The notes beneath the pieces were generated by a model. The model saw nothing but the letters and a program-made list of their open reading frames with translations, did not search any database and had not been told where the DNA came from. The position numbers and the translations under genes were made by a program. A stretch of DNA of 64,000 nt from Candidatus Phaeomarinobacter ectocarpi (GTDB taxonomy: Bacteria; Pseudomonadota; Alphaproteobacteria; CGMCC-115125): contig NZ_HG966617.1 in the NCBI RefSeq assembly GCF_000689395.1, positions 2,540,221 through 2,604,220 of the forward strand, read 5' to 3'. This document shows, piece after piece, positions 36,322 through 44,699 of this stretch (position 1 is its first letter; the number at the start of each line of letters is the position of its first letter).

Positions 36322-37758
36322 CTAAGTGCGTATCTTAGTAGTAGCACCGGCCAGCGCCACCCCAAGCACAACCGAAAAGGTCAACGCGACGGCAGGAACC
36401 GATACACTAAAATCGAAAACAGAGTGAAGGCCCACCTGGGCCATCACTGCGAGACCACAGGCGGGTAAAACAGTTCCCGCCTTTCGGGCCGTCCCCGCCA
36501 GCAGTTTACGACCGAGCAGCACAAATCCAAGAATTGTTACCAGCGCAACCGGCAGCCCCGCGCCAGCAGCAAGCTCCAGAAATTCATTGTGCATGTAATC
36601 AACTTGAAACAGGGCATATTCCGTTGACGCATAAAGGAAATATGTCTGTTCAAACGCGCCAACACCATGACCAAGGAACGGCCGGTCTTCAATAGCCTGC
36701 AATCCGATATCCATAAGGCTTTTTCTGAAGCCAAGCACCGCAGGCGTTGCCAGCAGGCGGGTAAGCAGCGGATAGCCTGCCAACATGAGCAACCCGCTGG
36801 CAACAGACATTCCTGTGACCCAAGGTATGATAACAGGTTTGCTGGATGATCGCCCAAAGGCTCGCATCAGGACAAGAAGTAGGGCAACACCGATCAGCGT
36901 TGTAGCAACCCCAGCACGCGACCCACTCAACAACAGGGCACAGAACATGACCGCACAGCCGATCAGGTAAACTGATTCCTGCCCGAGAAAACGCTCGATA
37001 CTGTCGCGCAACGCCCGGCGTATCGTGGTCGGCATCCGGAGCCCCCTAGCAACCATATGGTGCCGCCACAGGGCGACCAGACACACCAGCCCCATTCCCA
37101 CAAAGGTGGCAAAGTGATTGCGGTTTACAAAAGGCCCGTTTGCACTAGACAGGTCCGTTGGATAGGGCATCACTGCAGGATGGACAGCAAAGTGCTGGCG
37201 AGCAGCAAGTTCTAGCAGGCCGTATGCACCATAGAACACGCCCGCTACGGCTACGACACGCAGTAGATGCAGCCCGAACGAGGCCCTGTAAACCGCGGCC
37301 GCCCAGGCCCCAACGCCAATTGTTAGATAGGAAAGGAGCCGGACTGCACTATTGGCGGACATATCCGGCGCAACCGAAATCGCTGCGTCGGGTGGGATAC
37401 CATTGGCGCCTCCAAAGGAAATAAACCATGCAGGATGAAACCAGGATGCAGGAACGAGGTTTGAAGTCTGCACCATCGCCCAAACCGGCAGGGAAAGAAG
37501 GCAGAGTACACCCAACCGCAAACCGGCGCTTCTGTGCGCAAGCTGACGTTCTTGAGCGACGGGCGCAAACGCGAGAACGCCCATGAGGAGTGCCAACAGC
37601 GAAGCTGCCAGTGCAATGGCTGCCCACCCCCAGTCACGGTGTGACCCAAGCGGCAGCGGCGTTAACATCACGAGCAACCCGAGAACCGCAACCATAACCC
37701 AAGCACTGCCACGCCAGACAGCCGTAGGGCGATTCGTATGACGACGGCGATCAACCAT
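36322..37758 (-). CDS. O-antigen ligase family membrane protein (Wzy/WaaL-like)
   Basis: About 11-12 hydrophobic helices. It opens with AWVMVAVLGLLVMLTPLPLG and has a large periplasmic loop. NGPFVNRNHFATFVGMGLVC is the Wzy_C-type core motif (F-x-N-x-N-H-F/Y-A), then LLSGSRAGVATTLIGVALLL and DRPFLGHGVGAFEQTYFLYA. This fits O-antigen ligase or polymerase. It polymerizes or ligates lipid-linked repeats on the periplasmic side. ATG 37758 overlaps the preceding stop by 8 bp; GTG 37770 is an alternative. 478 residues. A second, different Wzy-like protein is at 56051. Confidence 0.85.
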   Translation of the reverse strand: MVDRRRHTNRPTAVWRGSAWVMVAVLGLLVMLTPLPLGSHRDWGWAAIALAASLLALLMGVLAFAPVAQERQLAHRSAGLRLGVLCLLSLPVWAMVQTSNLVPASWFHPAWFISFGGANGIPPDAAISVAPDMSANSAVRLLSYLTIGVGAWAAAVYRASFGLHLLRVVAVAGVFYGAYGLLELAARQHFAVHPAVMPYPTDLSSANGPFVNRNHFATFVGMGLVCLVALWRHHMVARGLRMPTTIRRALRDSIERFLGQESVYLIGCAVMFCALLLSGSRAGVATTLIGVALLLVLMRAFGRSSSKPVIIPWVTGMSVASGLLMLAGYPLLTRLLATPAVLGFRKSLMDIGLQAIEDRPFLGHGVGAFEQTYFLYASTEYALFQVDYMHNEFLELAAGAGLPVALVTILGFVLLGRKLLAGTARKAGTVLPACGLAVMAQVGLHSVFDFSVSVPAVALTFSVVLGVALAGATTKIRT

Positions 37759-38392
37759 TGGGAAATGCACGTTCCAGGATGTGCACCGAATAAGGCGGGC
37801 TGTAACCTCGCCGAAGAGCCTGGCGACCGTCGGCGCTTATCCAGGCTTCCCGAACCATCCGCAACACACCTTGTTGCGCCGAGATTGAAAGGTCCGGCCA
37901 GGCCCGCGCGGCAGCCTCGAACTTCACCTGTGTGAGATAGATAGCATGAGGCGCATATGTTTGGGCCATGCGCAACGCATGATCTGTATCCTGTCCGCGC
38001 TCGGCGAAAAAAGAAGTGGCCCATGCAAGCCGCGCCCAGGCAATCCCATCTGCCGGGCGTCGAGCAAGTTGATGACGGAGCACACTGATAGCACCTTCTA
38101 GATAAGTGCTTCGGGCTTCCATACCTCTTTGGTGAGCACGTTCGGCGAGAAACAAGAACGCGGTCGCGCTATCATGTTGCCACTCAGCCGAGGCGGCCGC
38201 GTCTCTGGCTGCCCCCACCAGTTTTCCTGTGGATACCGCGTCGCGCCGCTGCAGCAGCTCGGCCAGCGTGATGCCGTCAAGTGCATTCCGCGCCCGATCC
38301 ATGCCGGAGAAAAAAAGGAAAGCTGCGATTGCGCCACACAATCCGCATAGCAGTACGCGAGGAGCCGACATCGATTCAATCAATTGTATCAC
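37751..38392 (-). CDS. Membrane-anchored helical-repeat protein of unknown function
   Basis: One N-terminal membrane helix (VLLCGLCGAIAAFLFFSG, about residues 13-30), then alternating helices with an Ala/Arg/Leu-rich, TPR-like pattern (AWARLAWATSFFAERGQDTD, HALRMAQTYAPHAIYL). I recognise no family. It lies between wzc and the O-antigen ligase and overlaps both; its GTG start and the wzc stop share GTGA. So it is coupled to both and probably belongs to the polymerization or chain-length apparatus. ATG 38371 is an alternative start. 213 residues from GTG. Confidence 0.7.
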   Translation of the reverse strand: MIQLIESMSAPRVLLCGLCGAIAAFLFFSGMDRARNALDGITLAELLQRRDAVSTGKLVGAARDAAASAEWQHDSATAFLFLAERAHQRGMEARSTYLEGAISVLRHQLARRPADGIAWARLAWATSFFAERGQDTDHALRMAQTYAPHAIYLTQVKFEAAARAWPDLSISAQQGVLRMVREAWISADGRQALRRGYSPPYSVHILERAFPNG

Positions 38393-40599
38393 GACGTATA
38401 GTAGTGACCATATTTTGAGTACTCACCATAGCCATATTCATAAAGTGAATGGCGGCGCACGTCTGCCCGGGTGAGAACCGCACCCAACAGCGGAGCCGAG
38501 TTTTCGCGCAATTGTAGCATCGATTTCTCCACTGCTTCCCGGCTGGTCTCATCCCAACGTACCGCCAGCAACGACATATCCACGTAACTGAGGAGATGCC
38601 GTGTATCGTTGACGGGCAGGAGAGGTGCTGAATCTATGATGACGATATCGAAAACACGAGCCATTTCCTCAACCAGGCGGCGCATTGCGTCCGATTGAAC
38701 AATCATCGGAGGATTGGCCGGCGGTTTGAGGACTGGCAGAATGTACAGCGGCGATTCCGGGTCTTTGTGCATCGCCTCTTCAAGCGGCGTCGCGCCGGAG
38801 AGGTAGTCCATAAGCCCAACCTCCCAGCGATTTTGATCCAGCAGCTTTGCGATGGACGGCCTGCGCAGATCAGCTTCCAGAAGTAGGGTCTTCTTGCCCA
38901 TGCCCGCATAAAGGCGCGCTAGGGACAATGATAATACCGACTTGCCTTCTGCTGACGTCGCAGAGGTCACCACAATCGTCTTCACGGTCTTGTCGACATC
39001 TGAGACCATCAAGGCGGTCTGGATGCTGCGGATCGCTTCTGTATAGGCAGAGAGTGGTTCCGTGATCGGCATTTTCGCGGCAGCAGTCCCGGACGAGGCC
39101 CCGCCCTCGGGCACCACCGCCACTACAGGTATATCGAGCGCGGTTTCAAGCTGACTGGCAGTGCGGAAGCCCTTGTCCAACTTTTCGACCATGAAGGCAA
39201 TAATGAATGCCAATGCCATGCTTGCGGGGATTGAAACAGTAAAAATCTGGCGGCGGTTGGGCCGCACCGGCACAGTCGGCGCCGCTGCCGGAGATATCAC
39301 CCTTGCATCCGGTGTCTGGACACCCTCGGTCTGCTGCATCTCTTTGAGGCGTGTGAGCATACTGTCATGCAGGGCTCGGGTGGATTCTACTTCGCGCTCC
39401 AGATCGCGCAACTGAATGCGCGCGCGGTCCTGCTCCGACGTTGCCCCCTGCACATCTTCTAGGCTGGTCTGAATGACGCCCACCCGGGCGCGCATAATTT
39501 CCGCATCATTCTGCAGCCGCTGCTTCACCCTGTTTACTTCCTGCGCGATTTTCGCCGCCAGATCCTGCTGTTCCGCACGAAGGTCAGTAATCTTCGGGTG
39601 CTTGGGCCCGTATCTGTTTGAATACTCCGCCGCTTGGCGGCGCAGTTGTGCCTCCTGGCCGCGCAGCTGGGAAATGATTCCCGACGCCAAAACCTCTGAA
39701 AGACTATCTAGTTGTATACGGCCGCCCGATGCTCGGTTGATCTGCCTCAGCTGTGCCTCGGCGGCAGCCAACTGGGCTTTTTCTGTCGTCAGCTGAGCGC
39801 TCAGAGTTGAAAGCCGCTGGGCAGTCAATGAAACCCCATTTGCCTCAAACAGATTGTTCTCCATCCGGAACGCTTCAACGGCACCTTCTGCGACAGCAAG
39901 CTGGTCTGCTAGATCATTGATCCGCACCGTGAGCCACTCGGTCGCCTTGCGCGTTGCATCAAACTTGGCGTTGAGTTGTTCGAGCACGTAAAGATTGGCA
40001 ACGGAGTTGGCAATCTGTGCTGCCAAGGCCGGTTTAGTGGATTCAGCGCTGATGCTGATAACCGTGGAGCCGCCGACTGTCCGAACGCTCAGCGCAGAGC
40101 GAAGCTTGTTGACCACCCCAATCCGCTCAGGGCTAAGGAGATCTGTTTCGTCCCGTAGGGCTGCAGCGGAATTGAGTACTGGCTCGGCTGGAGCGGTGTC
40201 CGGCTCGTCAGCCGCAACTGTCTCCGCCAAGGTCAAGTTGAAATCCGGATTGGACATCAAGCCGATGTCTTCGATCACCCGCAACAGCAGGCTGCGAGAC
40301 CGAATGATTTGAATTTGAGTCTGCATGGTAGTCTGGTTTGCTTCCAGCCCAGGCAACACCTGCTGAATATCCACCACCTGCTGTTCACGCGAATCGATTA
40401 GCACTCGGGCATCAGCCTGATAGACCGGCACAAGCTGCGCCACCCACGTGATGGTGACGGCCAGACAAACGACAAACGTACCCAGAATGATCCAGCGGCG
40501 GCTTATCGCCAGTTCACGTATGGCCTTGAAATCAAATGGATTATCTGCGGCGTCTCCAGCCAACGATGAAAGGTTTCGTACAGTTGTTTCTTCGTTCAT
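38389..40599 (-). CDS. wzc: Wzc-like polysaccharide co-polymerase with tyrosine autokinase domain
   Basis: Inner-membrane PCP-2a protein of 736 residues. It has a Wzz domain with the first helix at ~35-55 (WIILGTFVVCLAVTITWVAQ), a long periplasmic coiled coil (~200-420), and a second helix near 465. The cytoplasmic bacterial tyrosine-kinase domain has Walker A SATSAEGKSVLSLSLARLYA (~545), Walker A' LLEADLRRPSI and Walker B IVIIDSAPLLPVND. The C-terminus is a tyrosine cluster, YEYGYGEYSKYGHYY. It controls chain length and export through cycling phosphorylation. The ligand is presumably the short OPX protein. The gene has its own upstream gap at 40600-40768. Confidence 0.93.
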   Translation of the reverse strand: MNEETTVRNLSSLAGDAADNPFDFKAIRELAISRRWIILGTFVVCLAVTITWVAQLVPVYQADARVLIDSREQQVVDIQQVLPGLEANQTTMQTQIQIIRSRSLLLRVIEDIGLMSNPDFNLTLAETVAADEPDTAPAEPVLNSAAALRDETDLLSPERIGVVNKLRSALSVRTVGGSTVISISAESTKPALAAQIANSVANLYVLEQLNAKFDATRKATEWLTVRINDLADQLAVAEGAVEAFRMENNLFEANGVSLTAQRLSTLSAQLTTEKAQLAAAEAQLRQINRASGGRIQLDSLSEVLASGIISQLRGQEAQLRRQAAEYSNRYGPKHPKITDLRAEQQDLAAKIAQEVNRVKQRLQNDAEIMRARVGVIQTSLEDVQGATSEQDRARIQLRDLEREVESTRALHDSMLTRLKEMQQTEGVQTPDARVISPAAAPTVPVRPNRRQIFTVSIPASMALAFIIAFMVEKLDKGFRTASQLETALDIPVVAVVPEGGASSGTAAAKMPITEPLSAYTEAIRSIQTALMVSDVDKTVKTIVVTSATSAEGKSVLSLSLARLYAGMGKKTLLLEADLRRPSIAKLLDQNRWEVGLMDYLSGATPLEEAMHKDPESPLYILPVLKPPANPPMIVQSDAMRRLVEEMARVFDIVIIDSAPLLPVNDTRHLLSYVDMSLLAVRWDETSREAVEKSMLQLRENSAPLLGAVLTRADVRRHSLYEYGYGEYSKYGHYYTS

Positions 40600-40768
40600 C
40601 TGAGAAGCTTACACGCCCAACACTTGACCACATAAAAGGAAACTGCCGGCCACAGGTCTCAATGCCGCAGCGGACAGTAGCAGAAGTCATTCACCACAGG
40701 CGTCGCACAGGTCTACCAACTACATAGATCATCGGTCGCGAAGCACCGACTCCCTACGCACATAACTT

Positions 40769-42019
40769 TCAGAGTGAAAGTCGCAAGCCAAATGTGACTG
40801 TATTTTCATCATAGTCCGACGCGTTCACACTCGAATCCCGGTCGGTGTGATCGTAGCTCAGCACTGCCGCGACATTGTTGGTGAATGCATATGAGGCCCC
40901 AACACCGGCTGTAATCAGGTCGTCTGAGCGTCCTGTGCCTTCAAACTCGGAATTGGTGTAGTTCACGTCTGCGTCGACCGTCAAATTCCGGAGAATGCGC
41001 CAGTCAAGTGCCAAACCACCGGAATGATCAAGACTGCCACTTGCACCAGCAATGATGGTTTCCTCGACAGAGCGGGATCCGCTGGCCGTTACGGTAAGTA
41101 ACGGTGTTGCAGACCATTCTAATTCGACATTGTAATCCACTCCATCGATGTCGGGTAGAGTCGAGTCATCATATTGCCGCTCGAAATAACCAACACCAAT
41201 TTCACCAACGATTAGTCGAGAAACTTCAAACTGGATACCAGCAAGGACACTAACTTCCTCGGAGTCACGATTGACGCCACTGCGATCCAATGTCCGGTCG
41301 AAGTCGGTTCCCGTATAGGTACCACGCAGAAACCAAGTATATTCCTCTAAAAATTCGTAGCTAACTTCGCCCATTGCGAAATGGGAGTCCCGATCGCGGT
41401 CATTGTTGTCCACGATGCCGCCGTTGTTCAACGTCTCAGTATCGTAGTCCACAAAGCCGTAGCCGCCACCGGCAGCAACACCGAACCTGTTGGGCTGATA
41501 AGAAACAATCGCAGAGGTATCAAATTCCTGGAAACGGGGAGGTTCTGAAACCGACACTGGCACATCCGGGGCACCGCGCGATTCATGGTCAATTGCGTAC
41601 GCAATCGTGGTGTCGACCGACAGCCCTCGAGATAGGTCTAGCTTGCCGTTCGATTCCGCAAAGAAATTGACGACGTCTTCACTATCTTCCGAAAAGAACT
41701 TTTGGGCATCAAGGTCAAGCAGCAGATCCACCTCATGGCGCGCGAAATTAGACGCCACATAAACACTGGGCGACACCAAGTAGAACCCATCTTCGGTCGT
41801 GTTACCGCTGGTCTGGAAGGTGTTGTCGGTAAACCCCACGCCGGCCTCAACAGAGGGATAGATGATAAATTGCCCGACACGCACGCCAATGGGGTTATAG
41901 GACTCATCAAAGCCAAACGGGTCAATGAGACTGTCCGCGAATGCCGGTGCGGCAAGCCCCACCGTTACAACGCCCACTGCCACCAACATCCCGCAACGGC
42001 TGGATTGAGTATTCTTCAT
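40769..42019 (-). CDS. Outer-membrane beta-barrel protein, likely polysaccharide secretion porin
   Basis: Signal peptide from ATG 42019 (MLVAVGVVTVGLAAPAFA, then DSLI) with GGGGGC 7 bp before that ATG. Upstream in-frame ATGs at 42034 and 42064 give atypical heads. After residue ~40 (GVRVGQFIIYPSVEAGVGFT) comes a run of about 18 amphipathic strands ending TVTFGLRLSL. This resembles the BBP2-type barrels found in exopolysaccharide loci. It may provide the outer-membrane channel that the short OPX protein at 35712 lacks. It is followed closely on the minus strand after the small secreted protein at 42124. 416 residues. Confidence 0.8.
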   Translation of the reverse strand: MKNTQSSRCGMLVAVGVVTVGLAAPAFADSLIDPFGFDESYNPIGVRVGQFIIYPSVEAGVGFTDNTFQTSGNTTEDGFYLVSPSVYVASNFARHEVDLLLDLDAQKFFSEDSEDVVNFFAESNGKLDLSRGLSVDTTIAYAIDHESRGAPDVPVSVSEPPRFQEFDTSAIVSYQPNRFGVAAGGGYGFVDYDTETLNNGGIVDNNDRDRDSHFAMGEVSYEFLEEYTWFLRGTYTGTDFDRTLDRSGVNRDSEEVSVLAGIQFEVSRLIVGEIGVGYFERQYDDSTLPDIDGVDYNVELEWSATPLLTVTASGSRSVEETIIAGASGSLDHSGGLALDWRILRNLTVDADVNYTNSEFEGTGRSDDLITAGVGASYAFTNNVAAVLSYDHTDRDSSVNASDYDENTVTFGLRLSL

Positions 42020-42123
42020 GTATTTTGCCCCCATAGACCCCCGCAGCGAACACACCCGGCGCATCTAAGCAAATTTAACAAATCGTCGGGCGCCAACGAA
42101 GGCAGCCACTTGGCTTCACCAGA

Positions 42124-42696
42124 TCACGAACCACTTGGTGTGGGCGGATCAGAACTGCTAAACTGGTTGATATCTGACTGCCGGCCCGGCCCGCTCGGGA
42201 TGGCAGCAGTGTTGATCGTCGTGCCAACTTCCTGGGCGGCTGCCAAAATTATGGCCTCCACGTCTGTGTAGCCTGCACCCTCTAGCGCCTCAGCGAGCGC
42301 CAAAACGGTTGCATCGCCACTGTCTGCGGCGAGAACCGTTTCCGCCACCGCGCTGGCATTTCCATTGTTTGCCAGAACGGTCGGCAGCAACTCATCAACC
42401 AACTCAGGATCCAGCGCCATGATAACAGTTAGGATATCGAGCGCCTCTTGGCAGTTTGCGCCACCAGGACAAGCCGCCTCAATGGCCGCATTGCCAGCAG
42501 CTGCCAGCTGGCTAGAAGTGGCCTCACTAATGGTTGTCGGCTGCCCCGTCAGAGCGGCCAATTGAAGCTCAACTGCACTTTGTGCTTCGAGCAACCCTGT
42601 TGATTGAGCATTAGCCGACGCGCTCAACGCCACGAGCAATGCTACCGTCACGGCAACCAAGTGCCCAACACGACGCACTTCTGCAAAAACAGGCAT
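42124..42696 (-). CDS. Small secreted alanine-rich protein of unknown function
   Basis: ATG 42696 is chosen for its TTGGGG ribosome site; an upstream TTG gives an unlikely head. Signal peptide HLVAVTVALLVALSASANA, then QSTGL. The mature part (~160 residues) is Ala/Leu-rich and helical, with one Cys pair (CPGGANC), and has a polar Ser/Pro-rich tail. Not recognised. It lies 104 bp before the barrel gene on the same strand and may be a periplasmic helper of the exporter. The 434-bp gap upstream (42697-43130) carries the divergent promoter region listed separately. Confidence 0.65.
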   Translation of the reverse strand: MPVFAEVRRVGHLVAVTVALLVALSASANAQSTGLLEAQSAVELQLAALTGQPTTISEATSSQLAAAGNAAIEAACPGGANCQEALDILTVIMALDPELVDELLPTVLANNGNASAVAETVLAADSGDATVLALAEALEGAGYTDVEAIILAAAQEVGTTINTAAIPSGPGRQSDINQFSSSDPPTPSGS

Positions 42697-43014
42697 AGCT
42701 GGCCCCAATTCTTCTATACACTCGGACTTCGTAGATCCATTGCTCAAAATTCAAGATCTACTTAGCACGGCGCATGCCCCGCGACAATCTTAACTAATGG
42801 TTAACGCGACATATTGCGATGCCGGCGTCGTAGATTTGCCTTGATGATTGCTATTAATCCGCGACACAAAAATGCTCACCCGTCGACGCACAGCCGGAAG
42901 TAGCAAGCAACAACTACCCACAGGTGCTTGCAACGCATTGGAATGTCGGTCATTTTTTACGCTTGGCCAACCTGCCTAAACTCGGCTCAGCCGGGGATTG
43001 TAGCGTCATGCCAA

Positions 43015-43030
43015 GTGCCAGACATGGCAC
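43015..43030. repeat. Perfect inverted repeat overlapping the upstream sigma-54 element
   Basis: GTGCCA (43015-43020), GACA, TGGCAC (43025-43030). The right half is the -24 element of the first sigma-54 promoter. A second inverted repeat, TTAAC-TAATG-GTTAA, lies at 42790-42804 and could be an activator site. Confidence 0.45.
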
Positions 43031-43039
43031 GGATATTGC
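43025..43039 (+). promoter_or_regulatory. Sigma-54 promoter P1 of the WcaJ-like gene
   Basis: TGGCAC-GGATA-TTGC, followed by T: an exact match to the -24/-12 consensus including the spacing and the flanking G and T. Expected transcription start about 43051, 80 bp before ATG 43131. Confidence 0.75.
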
Positions 43040-43058
43040 TCAATTTGTCAACGCTGGT

Positions 43059-43073
43059 TGGCACTGGAGTTGC
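43059..43073 (+). promoter_or_regulatory. Sigma-54 promoter P2 of the WcaJ-like gene
   Basis: TGGCAC-TGGAG-TTGC: an exact -24/-12 core, placed 34 bp after P1. Expected transcription start about 43085. The tandem arrangement makes chance unlikely. Confidence 0.7.
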
Positions 43074-43130
43074 GAAGCTATCACACTTGCTTTACCCGGC
43101 AGCGCCAATTGACAGTGCACGCAGGAGAGG

Positions 43131-44657
43131 ATGACAGAGGGTCAGATGGCACATACCTCAGAACGCGAACTGTCGAGCAAGGTGCGTTTGATCCACGATC
43201 TTTTCTGGGTCACGTGCGCTCTCCCGCTTGCGCTGACCCTAAGGCACGCGGAAGCCTTGGACGCAGATTTCTTCACGTCTTCACGGTTTCTGCCTCAGCT
43301 GTACGTTTACATGCCTGTTCTTTGGGCGCTCGCACTTGCCACCTTCTTCTTCACCGGCAGCCATACGAAGCCCTGGCGCGCGGCATCGCACGGCCAGCTT
43401 TTCTACATACTGCGTCTGTCAGCCGTCGTCAGTCTGGGCTTTCTCGGCGTGGCTTTCCTCATTCAGTCGCCTTCAGTTGGCCGGTCAGTCCCATTTCTTT
43501 ATGCCATGGGACTGACCCTGGGTATGATTTTGGGGCACCGGTTGCTGCTGGGCGGCTCGCGCCCTGCTCTCGCCAATCAGAACATGCGCGAATGGGTTCC
43601 CGTCATCATCTTTGGCACGGACCGCTTTGCTGAATTCATGATTTCGATGGCACAGGCCACCCCGTACAACAATCTGTGCCCTGTCGCAGTCGTGTCGGAA
43701 AGTGGTAGGACGCAGGAAAAATTCCTCCATGGGGTGCCTGTTGTCGGGGACGTGGGAAACCTCGACAAGCTAATGCTTGAACTGGCCACCCAGGGCATCC
43801 ATCCCGTTGCTACATGTCGCTCGCCGAAAGTTGAAAACTGGGGCGCGCTGGCGGGCCGCCGTATCGACGACTTCGTTGCTCGCCACCGCCTCAAAGAAAT
43901 CGGTCGCACCGATTTTCTCAGCACCTGCATCGAATCGTCCATAACATCAACTGGCGACGTACCCATGTTGGCGGCGCAGGCACGCACCCATTCGGTCAGC
44001 GAGCTTGTGAAGAGGATACTCGATGTCGCAATTGCGGTGATTGCGACAATTTTATTGCTACCAGTGTTTGCCGCGGTATGGCTCCTAGTAGTGGTGGATA
44101 TGGGCCGGCCGGCAATGTTCGTGCAGGTGCGACCGGGCCGCTACTGCGCGCCTTTCAAGCTCTACAAGTTCCGCACGCTCAAATCAGCTACCGGGCCCGT
44201 CGGCGCGCCCCTCGCCGATGACCTAAGGCAAACCAGAATCGGCCGCGTTCTAAGGCGGTTGAGACTTGATGAACTGCCGCAACTCTTCAACGTCATTGCT
44301 GGGCAGATGTCGTTGGTCGGTCCGCGGCCCTGGGTTTTGACCGACCTTGATGGGCACGGCACTAGTGGTGATTTCCGTTTCCAAATGCGCCCTGGCGTCA
44401 CCGGCTGGGCGCAGGTAAATGGTGGCCGCGTGCTGGATGTCGAAGCGAAGCTCAAATTGGACAGGTGGTACTGCGAGCACGCAAACCTTTGGCTAGACGC
44501 GAGAATTCTGCTGAAAACCATGTGGATCATGTTCGCCGGCGAGCATGTGGACGAAAAAGCCTTGCGCGATGCTGGCATTGATCCGGTGGCGCTATGTGAT
44601 GACAAGGATGGTGGACATCCCGCGCCCATCGACCGTAGCCCTGTGCGCAACATCTAG
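43131..44657 (+). CDS. WcaJ-like undecaprenyl-phosphate sugar phosphotransferase
   Basis: Long-form initiating enzyme of 508 residues. It has an N-terminal block with about four membrane helices (for example QLYVYMPVLWALALATFFFT), then a CoA-binding-like Rossmann region (VPVIIFGTDRFAEFMIS). The C-terminal sugar-transferase domain follows one more helix (~300-325). It contains [42 protein letters not shown] and RPGVTGWAQVNGGRVLD. It loads the first sugar on undecaprenyl phosphate. ATG 43131 directly follows GGAGAGG; ATG 43146 has GAGGG. Two sigma-54 elements precede it, so its expression should depend on RpoN and an activator. Confidence 0.92.
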   Translation: MTEGQMAHTSERELSSKVRLIHDLFWVTCALPLALTLRHAEALDADFFTSSRFLPQLYVYMPVLWALALATFFFTGSHTKPWRAASHGQLFYILRLSAVVSLGFLGVAFLIQSPSVGRSVPFLYAMGLTLGMILGHRLLLGGSRPALANQNMREWVPVIIFGTDRFAEFMISMAQATPYNNLCPVAVVSESGRTQEKFLHGVPVVGDVGNLDKLMLELATQGIHPVATCRSPKVENWGALAGRRIDDFVARHRLKEIGRTDFLSTCIESSITSTGDVPMLAAQARTHSVSELVKRILDVAIAVIATILLLPVFAAVWLLVVVDMGRPAMFVQVRPGRYCAPFKLYKFRTLKSATGPVGAPLADDLRQTRIGRVLRRLRLDELPQLFNVIAGQMSLVGPRPWVLTDLDGHGTSGDFRFQMRPGVTGWAQVNGGRVLDVEAKLKLDRWYCEHANLWLDARILLKTMWIMFAGEHVDEKALRDAGIDPVALCDDKDGGHPAPIDRSPVRNI

Positions 44658-44699
44658 AACCATTTAATACGGCAACATCGAGAGCAACAAAATTTTTAA

